From: Ficedula albicollis
Lineage: Eukaryota; Chordata; Aves; Passeriformes; Muscicapidae
Length of the DNA: 64,000 bases
Assembly (NCBI RefSeq): GCF_000247815.1
Contig: NC_021671.1
Location: 27,916,463-27,980,462 of the forward strand
Direction of reading: 5' to 3'
Position numbers and translations under genes: made by a program. Each line of letters opens with the position of its first letter. Within the stretch, counting starts at the first letter, position 1. Shown in pieces: positions 63,901 to 64,000 of this stretch. The notes beneath the pieces were generated by a model. That model made no database searches. It had not been told where the DNA came from and was given only the letters and a program-made list of their open reading frames with translations.

Positions 63901-64000
63901 TCCTACTTATGTGTTGCATAAGAACTAATTGTTGACGTTGAGCCAAACGCATTAATAGTTAGATTCTTCCCAGCTCCAGTTATTTTGGGATCTGGGTACC
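60950..64000 (+). other. TMCO3: TMCO3 intron following the first coding exon
   Basis: AT-rich non-coding sequence with a 64-bp tandem duplication at 62777-62903. No further TMCO3 exon or other gene recognised up to the window edge. Confidence 0.65.
62777..62903. repeat. Tandem duplication, 64-bp unit, with TA-rich core
   Basis: 62777-62840 recurs at 62841-62903. Differences include an A/G in the (TA)n part. In the TMCO3 intron. Confidence 0.9.

Overview
This is eukaryotic, almost certainly avian, nuclear DNA: intron-rich vertebrate genes, AT-rich non-coding sequence, and two CR1-type LINE tails ending in the motif typical of birds. The gene order ADPRHL1 (-), DCUN1D2 (-), TMCO3 (+) matches the human 13q34 block. 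I cannot name the species. I read three real genes by joining exons at GT/AG splice sites and checking reading phase.

Layout. 1-24,773: ADPRHL1 (ADP-ribosylhydrolase-like 1, ARH2) on the minus strand, complete, seven coding exons joining to 354 codons plus stop, with a TATA-like box about 100 bp upstream of the ATG. Exon 5 lies inside an 854/846-bp head-to-tail tandem duplication and so is present twice. 24,774-28,660: intergenic, nothing recognised. About 28,660-53,733: DCUN1D2 on the minus strand, six coding exons covering residues 2-259; its first exon, which should carry only the ATG codon, is missing. About 55,380-58,110: the GC-rich head-to-head promoter of DCUN1D2 and TMCO3, overwritten by 2,391 bp of pure C. 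60,503-60,949: the first coding exon of TMCO3 on the plus strand; the rest of that gene lies to the right.

About 10% of the window (roughly 6.4 kb) is six runs of uninterrupted C, 621-2,391 bp long, one next to a 406-bp N gap. I judge them assembly or gap-filling artefacts. They create very long fake poly-proline and poly-glycine reading frames, all discarded. About ten small tandem duplications (30-253 bp units) lie mostly in introns.

The genes are unrelated in function: a cardiac pseudo-ADP-ribosylhydrolase, a cullin-neddylation co-E3, and a putative monovalent cation/proton antiporter. I found no new biological system. The points most worth checking are the duplicated ADPRHL1 exon, whose double inclusion would shift the frame, and the C runs bounded by direct repeats.
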